A stretch of 64,000 bases of DNA, from assembly GCF_900099805.1 (NCBI RefSeq), contig NZ_FNDR01000002.1, forward strand, positions 496,001-560,000, given 5' to 3'. A program made the translations under genes and the position numbers. Each line of letters opens with the position of its first letter. Position 1 is the first letter of the stretch. The notes beneath the pieces are model-generated. The model did not search any database and had not been told where the DNA came from. It was given only the letters and a program-made list of their open reading frames with translations. Of this stretch, positions 61,314 through 64,000 are shown piece by piece. This DNA comes from Variovorax sp. OV700. GTDB lineage: Bacteria > Pseudomonadota > Gammaproteobacteria > Burkholderiales > Burkholderiaceae_C.

Positions 61314-62357
61314 ATGAAGCGGCGCACATTCGTTGTGTCGCTGTCAACGTGCGGCGGTGCCTGGGCCGCCCCGGTGAGTCCCGCTCTGGATCGACGCGCC
61401 TTGACGGTGCGGGCGCCCTCTCGCGCGGTGTTGCTGGGCGTCGCGCGCGCAGGAGACCGCTTTGTGGCGGTCGGCGAGCGAGGCATTGCAGTGATTTCGG
61501 ACGACGGCTGTCGCACGTGGGGGCAAGCCCAGGTGCCGGTCAGCGTGTCGCTCACTGCCGTCGCGTTCGCGGATGATCGGCGGGGCTATGCGACGGGTCA
61601 CGGTGGCACCGTCCTCGGTACCACGGACGGCGGTCTGACCTGGACACGCCTCCTGGACGGACGCGCGATCGCCCTGAAGATGCAGGAAGCTGCCATGCGC
61701 GGGGGAGATGCAGCCCAGCGCCAGGCTGCCGATCGGATGATGGCGGACGGCCCTGACAAGCCATTGCTGGACCTCGTCGTCTCCAGCCCCTCCGAAGTGT
61801 TCGTCGTGGGCGCCTACGGCCTCGCACTCACCACCTCAGATGGGGGTCACACGTGGTCGGTGCGCTCAAGCCTGCTGGACAATCCGAAGGGCTTGCATCT
61901 TTACGCAGTGCGACGCCGCGGCCAGGTCGTCGCAATCGCTGGCGAACAGGGCCTCGTCTTGCGCTCCGACGATGGTGGCCGCAGCTTCCGCAAGCTGAGC
62001 CTGCCCTACCAAGGCAGTTTTTTCACCCTTGAATTGCCTTCCGGAGAGGGCATGGTCACGGCAGGCATGCGCGGAAATGTTTGGCGCTCCCCTGACGCCG
62101 GCAGCACCTGGCAGCAGCTTCCATCCCCTTCGGCGGCGGCCATCGTTGCCTCCGGCCTGCGCCCCGACGGCAGCTTCGTGCTTGCGAGCCAGGCAGGGCA
62201 GTTGATCTCCGACACGGGCGCCTCACTGGAGGTGATGAAGCTTCCGCCGCTTCCGCCTCTCACCGGGGTGCTGCCTCTTCCCGGAGAAGCACTTCTCGCC
62301 CTCAGCGTCGAGGGCGCGCATCTCTTCCCGCCCCTTGCTGGCAAGACCACCTCCTGA
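61314..62357 (+). CDS. YCF48/BNR-type exported beta-propeller protein
   Basis: 347 residues from ATG 61314 (an in-frame ATG at 61179 lacks a signal peptide). Seen: signal peptide MKRRTFVVSLSTCGGAWA, then a seven-bladed propeller with Asp-box motifs SDDGCRTWG, TTDGGLTW, TSDGGHTW, SDDGGRSF and SPDAGSTW. YCF48-like propellers act as assembly factors or partners; here it lies 5 bases before an RND-type exporter gene and belongs to the same export module. Confidence 0.88.
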   Translation: MKRRTFVVSLSTCGGAWAAPVSPALDRRALTVRAPSRAVLLGVARAGDRFVAVGERGIAVISDDGCRTWGQAQVPVSVSLTAVAFADDRRGYATGHGGTVLGTTDGGLTWTRLLDGRAIALKMQEAAMRGGDAAQRQAADRMMADGPDKPLLDLVVSSPSEVFVVGAYGLALTTSDGGHTWSVRSSLLDNPKGLHLYAVRRRGQVVAIAGEQGLVLRSDDGGRSFRKLSLPYQGSFFTLELPSGEGMVTAGMRGNVWRSPDAGSTWQQLPSPSAAAIVASGLRPDGSFVLASQAGQLISDTGASLEVMKLPPLPPLTGVLPLPGEALLALSVEGAHLFPPLAGKTTS

Positions 62358-62362
62358 TCATC

Positions 62363-64000
62363 ATGCATCCTTCCAACGGCAGCGGAGCCGATTCCGCGGC
62401 GCAACTAGATCCGGCTTCCGGCTCGTTTCTCGAGCGCGCGATCTTCAATCATCGGCGGGTCATCATGTGTCTGTGCGCACTGATCACCCTCGTGCTCGGC
62501 TGGCAAGCAACGCGGCTGCAGCTCAACGCGAGTTTCGAGAAAACGATTCCTGTCCATCATCCATACGTTCAGAATTATCTGAAGCACCAGACGGACCTGA
62601 GCGGCCTCGGCAATGCCGTTCGGATCGCGGTAGCGAACCCCGGCGGCACGATCTACGAATCCGCGTATCTTGATGCGCTGCGCCGGCTCAGCGACGAGGT
62701 ATTCCTCATCCCCGGTGTGGCACGCAACCAGATGAAGTCACTGTGGACGCCCACGACCCGCTGGGTTGGTGTCACGGAAGACGGTCTCGAAGGTGGGCCG
62801 GTGATCCCCGACGGATACGACGGCTCGGCCACAAGCCTCGCGAATCTGCAATCCAATATCGCTCGATCCGGAGAAATTGGGCAGCTCGTGGCATTGGACG
62901 CCCGTTCCAGCGTGATCTACGTTCCCTTGCTGGCGAAAGACCCCGAGGGACGACCTCTCGACTACACCCAGCTGGCCACCCGCCTCGAGGAACTTCGCAA
63001 CAAATACGAGGGGCAAGGCCTGACCATACATATCGTCGGCTTCGCCAAGATCGTCGGCGATCTGATCGAAGGCGTGCGCTCCGTGGTGATGTTCTTCGGC
63101 TTCGCCGTCGTGATCGCGGCAGGCATGGTCTTCTGGTACACGCGATGCCTTCGATCGACTGCGCTCGTACTGGTCGCATCCCTCACCGCCGTGGTGTGGG
63201 AGCTTGGGCTCCTCCCGACGCTCGGATTCGCGCTCGACCCGTATTCGATACTCGTGCCGTTTCTCGTCTTCGCAATCGGCATGAGCCACGGCGCGCAAAA
63301 GATGAACGGCATCATGCAGGACGTCGGCCGCGGCATGCACAAGCTGGTTGCGGCCCGACTCACGTTTCGGCGCCTCTTTCTCGCGGGCTTGACGGCGCTG
63401 CTCGCCGACGTCGTCGGGTTCGCCGTGCTCTTGGTCATCGACATCCAGTCCATCCGTGAACTGGCCATCGCGGCCAGTCTGGGAGTCGGCGCCTTGATCT
63501 TCACCAACCTGATCCTGCTGCCGGTGCTTCTAAGCTACACCGGTGTCAGCGCCAAGGCGGCCGAACGCAGCCTCAGATCGCAGCAACCCGGCCGGACGAA
63601 ACACCCCGTCTGGGCCGTGCTCGATCTGTTCACGCGCAAGCGATACGCCAGTGTGGCGGTGATCACGGGCCTGATCATGGCGGTCGCAGGGATGTTTGCG
63701 AGCACGCACCTGAAGATCGGCGATTTGGATCCAGGGGCCCCGGAGCTGCGCTCCCACAGCCGTTACAACCGCGACGTCGCCTTCATGAATGCCGCCTACG
63801 GCGCGTCCAGTGATGTGCTCGCCATCATGGTGAAGGTACCGGACGGCCAGTGTTCCGTGTACGAAACACTCAACAAGGTCGACGCGCTGGAGTGGGAGCT
63901 GCGCCAACTGGAAGGTGTCGAGAGCACCAACACGCTCGCACTGCTGAATCGACGCGTGCTCACCGGCTTGAACGAGGGAAATCCGAAATGGTTCGAGTTT
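62363..64000 (+). CDS. MMPL/RND-family exporter (N-terminal part; runs off the window)
   Basis: 546 codons are in the window, no stop. Seen: first membrane helix at about 33-50 (RVIMCLCALITLVLGW), a large periplasmic loop, a cluster of five to six helices at about 225-395 (VVMFFGFAVVIAAGMVFWY, LVLVASLTAVVWELGLLPTLGFAL, the motif PFLVFAIGMSHGAQKMN, AVLLVIDIQSIRELAIAASLG), another helix near 430, then the second periplasmic loop. The layout is that of HpnN/MmpL-type lipid exporters rather than AcrB drug pumps. The cargo is not known. Confidence 0.92.
   Translation, partial: MHPSNGSGADSAAQLDPASGSFLERAIFNHRRVIMCLCALITLVLGWQATRLQLNASFEKTIPVHHPYVQNYLKHQTDLSGLGNAVRIAVANPGGTIYESAYLDALRRLSDEVFLIPGVARNQMKSLWTPTTRWVGVTEDGLEGGPVIPDGYDGSATSLANLQSNIARSGEIGQLVALDARSSVIYVPLLAKDPEGRPLDYTQLATRLEELRNKYEGQGLTIHIVGFAKIVGDLIEGVRSVVMFFGFAVVIAAGMVFWYTRCLRSTALVLVASLTAVVWELGLLPTLGFALDPYSILVPFLVFAIGMSHGAQKMNGIMQDVGRGMHKLVAARLTFRRLFLAGLTALLADVVGFAVLLVIDIQSIRELAIAASLGVGALIFTNLILLPVLLSYTGVSAKAAERSLRSQQPGRTKHPVWAVLDLFTRKRYASVAVITGLIMAVAGMFASTHLKIGDLDPGAPELRSHSRYNRDVAFMNAAYGASSDVLAIMVKVPDGQCSVYETLNKVDALEWELRQLEGVESTNTLALLNRRVLTGLNEGNPKWFEF

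Overview
The window looks like chromosomal DNA of a Comamonadaceae-type betaproteobacterium, most likely Variovorax or a close relative. The genome is GC-rich, genes are tightly packed with many ATGA overlaps, and the hydrogenase gene order matches that known from Cupriavidus necator. The genus is inferred from gene content and was not tested by a search.

Layout. 1-3472: end of an amino-acid-type ABC transporter, a dihydropyrimidinase and a GntR regulator (pyrimidine or hydantoin catabolism). 3500-5175: a tyrosine recombinase lacking several canonical catalytic residues and a stand-alone carbamoyltransferase-like domain. 5226-6799: a Crp/Fnr regulator with an FNR-type box upstream, and an Ala-rich exported protein. 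6927-9197: a sulfide/persulfide module (two YeeE/YedE halves, BigR-type ArsR regulator, metallo-beta-lactamase hydrolase). 9313-11820: a bufferin operon (precursor bufA, MNIO enzyme bufB, bufC, DoxX) behind an ECF-type promoter motif. 11843-13503: hipBA. 13619-17286: TauD-type dioxygenase, AraC and TetR regulators, then a broken SDR gene fused by deletion to the tail of a pectate lyase gene. 17311-20685: membrane protein, DUF899 protein, beta-propeller protein and a TPR/winged-helix regulator. 20731-27975: NAD-dependent formate dehydrogenase fdsGBACD with a divergent fdsR-like regulator. 27964-30894: norR and flavohemoglobin hmp, divergent.

30895-36771 is an accessory stretch: small hypothetical genes, two toxin-antitoxin pairs (Phd/CcdB and RHH/ParE), gene fragments, possible insertion-sequence remnants and a phosphoglycolate phosphatase.

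36772-57776 is a complete system for O2-tolerant hydrogen oxidation and sensing: membrane-bound [NiFe]-hydrogenase hoxKG with hupE and hoxZ, maturation genes hoxMLOQRTV, hypABFCDE, an unidentified gene, hypX, then the regulator hoxA, the H2-sensing hydrogenase hoxBC and the kinase hoxJ. Residues diagnostic of O2 tolerance are present in both enzymes. A candidate sigma54 promoter with an upstream IHF site precedes hoxK, which fits HoxA being a sigma54 activator. With formate dehydrogenase nearby, the organism can probably draw electrons from both H2 and formate. No Calvin-cycle genes are visible, though gph could recycle phosphoglycolate if carbon is fixed.

57835-64000: DUF1329 and DUF1302 genes divergent from a YCF48-like protein and an MMPL/RND exporter that runs off the window end. 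No rRNA, tRNA, CRISPR array or intact insertion sequence was found.
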